Assembly: GCF_014384905.1 (NCBI RefSeq)
Contig: NZ_JACRSV010000004.1
Location: 124,001 to 188,000 of the forward strand
Source of the DNA: Fumia xinanensis
Lineage (GTDB): Bacteria > Bacillota > Clostridia > Oscillospirales > Ruminococcaceae
DNA length: 64,000 bases
Reading direction: 5' to 3'
Made by a program: the position numbers and the translations under genes. This document shows, in pieces, positions 62,552-64,000 of this stretch. The notes under the pieces were generated by a model. It had not been told where the DNA came from, did not search any database, and saw only the letters and a list, made by a program, of their open reading frames with translations. Each line of letters begins with the position of its first letter. Positions within the stretch are counted from its first letter, which is position 1.

Positions 62552-62606
62552 TTATTCTGGAAATTCCAATAAAATCTATTTATGCAGAAGCATAGGAGGA
62601 GCTCAC

Positions 62607-63326
62607 ATGCTGAAATTAGCCATCTGTGATGACGATCCCAAGGTAGTTACGCAGATTCGTAACATTGCCGATCAGTACTTTAAAGACACACAAATCACTT
62701 CTGCAGTGGAAATTTACCAAGATGGTTCCCAAATGCTCAACAAAGCCGGAGGCAGCGATATTTTCTTTTTGGATATCGAGATGCCGGGGATGAGTGGCAT
62801 ACAGATCGCTCAAGAACTGCGTGCCAGCAACAAACGCGCGAAAATCATTTTTGTGACGGGTTATGAAGAATATCAGTCGGCCGCTTTTCAGCTTCATGCT
62901 TTCAGTTATCTCATTAAGCCATTTACGGCGGATGATATTAAGCGACAGTTGGAAGACGCCATTGATTATTTACATAACGATCAGGAGACCCCTGAAATAT
63001 TTCTTCATACTGTAGACGGAGATGTCCGTCTAGTGCCGGAACAAATAATTTTTGTTGAGTACAAAAACCGAAAAGTCGAAATACATACAACGGAAAGCAA
63101 ATATGTAGCCGTTTACACCATGAAACAGATGACGGAGCTTCTTGAAAAATTTCCATTTGTATCGTCTCACCAAAATTTTCTTGTAAATCTCATGCATGTC
63201 CGCCGCTTTACCTGCATGAATGTTACTTTGGCAAACGGCGTAGAATTGCCTATGTCGCAAAAACGTTCCGCAGATTTCCGAAGGCGCTATCAACAGTTTT
63301 TATACAGCACGTTCTTCGTTCTGTGA
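62607..63326 (+). CDS. LytTR-family response regulator (AgrA/LytR type)
   Basis: 239 residues. The receiver domain has the acidic cluster CDDDP (8-10), the phosphoacceptor Asp56 in FFLDIEMPG and the lysine in LIKPF. The C-terminal LytTR domain has VEYKNRKVEIHT and FVSSHQNFLVNLMHV. It binds DNA after phosphorylation by the kinase encoded next. AGGAGGA lies six bases before ATG 62607; an upstream start at 62547 is unlikely. It is the first chromosomal gene after the attachment site. Confidence 0.9.
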   Translation: MLKLAICDDDPKVVTQIRNIADQYFKDTQITSAVEIYQDGSQMLNKAGGSDIFFLDIEMPGMSGIQIAQELRASNKRAKIIFVTGYEEYQSAAFQLHAFSYLIKPFTADDIKRQLEDAIDYLHNDQETPEIFLHTVDGDVRLVPEQIIFVEYKNRKVEIHTTESKYVAVYTMKQMTELLEKFPFVSSHQNFLVNLMHVRRFTCMNVTLANGVELPMSQKRSADFRRRYQQFLYSTFFVL

Positions 63327-63335
63327 GGATCGGCC

Positions 63336-64000
63336 ATGGAAAAACTAGAATACCTTTTGCGCTTTCTGGTGCCCGATGCTATGATGGGTTTGCTACTGTT
63401 CGATTTTTGTTTTCGTTTGTACGGAAAGAAGTATAAAGCGAACTGGATTTATATCGCAGCATTTCTTGCCTTTGTGGGAATTTGCGTTGCAGTCAACCAG
63501 CTATTCTCTGCTATAATCAATACAGCTTATTCTGTAATTGCGTTTATCTTACTCAGCGTTCTTTTATACCGTCCATCCCGCCGCAAAATTTTTTGCGATG
63601 TATTCTTTATGACCTATTGCGTCATTATTGATTTGGTTTTAGGGTATGTAATGTTGGCGATAAATGGACAATCTGAGTTATCTGGAATGATGCAAAATGC
63701 AAGATTGATGTGGTACAACCTATTAAGCAAGATGATTATTTATTTTTCATACCGCTTAGTCTTAAGCTGGATGGATCATGTACCTAACCGTCCGCTAAGC
63801 TTGAAACAGAATATATTTCTTGCAGTTTCCAGTTTAGGAGAATTAGGAATCGTCTTCTATTTTTCTGAGTTTGTCAATACTACCACAACAGCGGTCGTAG
63901 TTTCTGCCATGTGCTTTGGATTTCTTGCGTTAAACCTTTATGTTGTTCATCAAACGGAGGCTATCGTCAGATCCAAAGAGGCCGAATTGCAGTTACAGCT
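63336..64000 (+). CDS. sensor histidine kinase (AgrC-like), 3' end outside window
   Basis: The frame from ATG 63336 is open to the end of the window (221 codons). About six membrane helices are visible, followed by a helical linker (HQTEAIVRSKEAELQLQL) that leads toward the missing catalytic domain. With a LytTR regulator nine bases upstream it is almost certainly the partner kinase, probably of the GHKL/HPK10 type. The signal, perhaps a peptide, is unknown. Confidence 0.75.
   Translation, partial: MEKLEYLLRFLVPDAMMGLLLFDFCFRLYGKKYKANWIYIAAFLAFVGICVAVNQLFSAIINTAYSVIAFILLSVLLYRPSRRKIFCDVFFMTYCVIIDLVLGYVMLAINGQSELSGMMQNARLMWYNLLSKMIIYFSYRLVLSWMDHVPNRPLSLKQNIFLAVSSLGELGIVFYFSEFVNTTTTAVVVSAMCFGFLALNLYVVHQTEAIVRSKEAELQLQ

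Noticed and set aside
1..64000. CRISPR arrays, rRNA genes and insertion sequences
   Set aside because: I saw no regularly spaced repeats, no rRNA-like sequence and no transposase frame in the window.

Overview
The window looks like DNA from a low-GC Gram-positive anaerobe of the class Clostridia. The evidence is purine-rich Shine-Dalgarno sites, DUF4320- and DUF3789-like small proteins, a Tn1549/CD1115-like conjugation gene set, and an AgrA/LytTR-type regulator. I cannot name the species. Three blocks are visible.

Block 1 (1-16888, plus strand, visibly AT-rich) is a compact biosynthetic operon. It starts with the end of an APH-fold phosphotransferase and continues with an HprK-like P-loop kinase, an adenylation-carrier protein (predicted glycine), a small membrane protein, two ABC exporter half-transporters and an NTP_transf_5-like nucleotidyltransferase. 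Then come a second adenylation-carrier protein (predicted tyrosine or another aromatic) with a truncated condensation domain, a BtrH-like acyltransferase candidate, two HydE/BioB-type radical SAM enzymes and a short-chain dehydrogenase. A transketolase follows behind its own strong promoter. No thioesterase and no complete condensation domain are visible, so the product chemistry is probably not that of a normal NRPS.

Block 2 (about 16990-62310, nearly all minus strand, higher GC) is an integrative conjugative element. It carries a type IV secretion core (PrgI-, VirB2-, VirB4-, VirB6- and VirD4-like proteins and an M23 peptidase) interleaved with a complete Tad-type pilus set (prepilin peptidase, CpaB, TadZ-like proteins, CpaF, TadB, TadC, pilin-like proteins). 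It also carries a relaxase with a ribbon-helix-helix partner, a 2557-residue helicase/methylase, a Toprim primase-like protein, ParB, a replication-initiator-like protein and SpoVG. Other cargo is two DNA methyltransferases (one broken), Fic, the HepT-MntA toxin-antitoxin pair, a HipA-like kinase and three surface proteins. At least five unrelated proteins here end in the same acidic tail, E/D-D-L/I-E-L/I.

The right end of the element is marked at 62260-62310 by the 3' half of a tRNA-Arg(ACG) gene without its 5' half, followed by the tRNA-type terminator. Its orientation implies that the intact tRNA and the integrase lie left of position 1. The biosynthetic block would then be cargo of the element. 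Block 3 (62311-64000) is probably chromosomal: a LytTR response regulator and the start of its sensor kinase. The element shows decay: a pseudogene stretch at 16994-17600, a lost start codon in the MT-A70 gene, an early nonsense codon at 45995 and an ATA where ParB should start.
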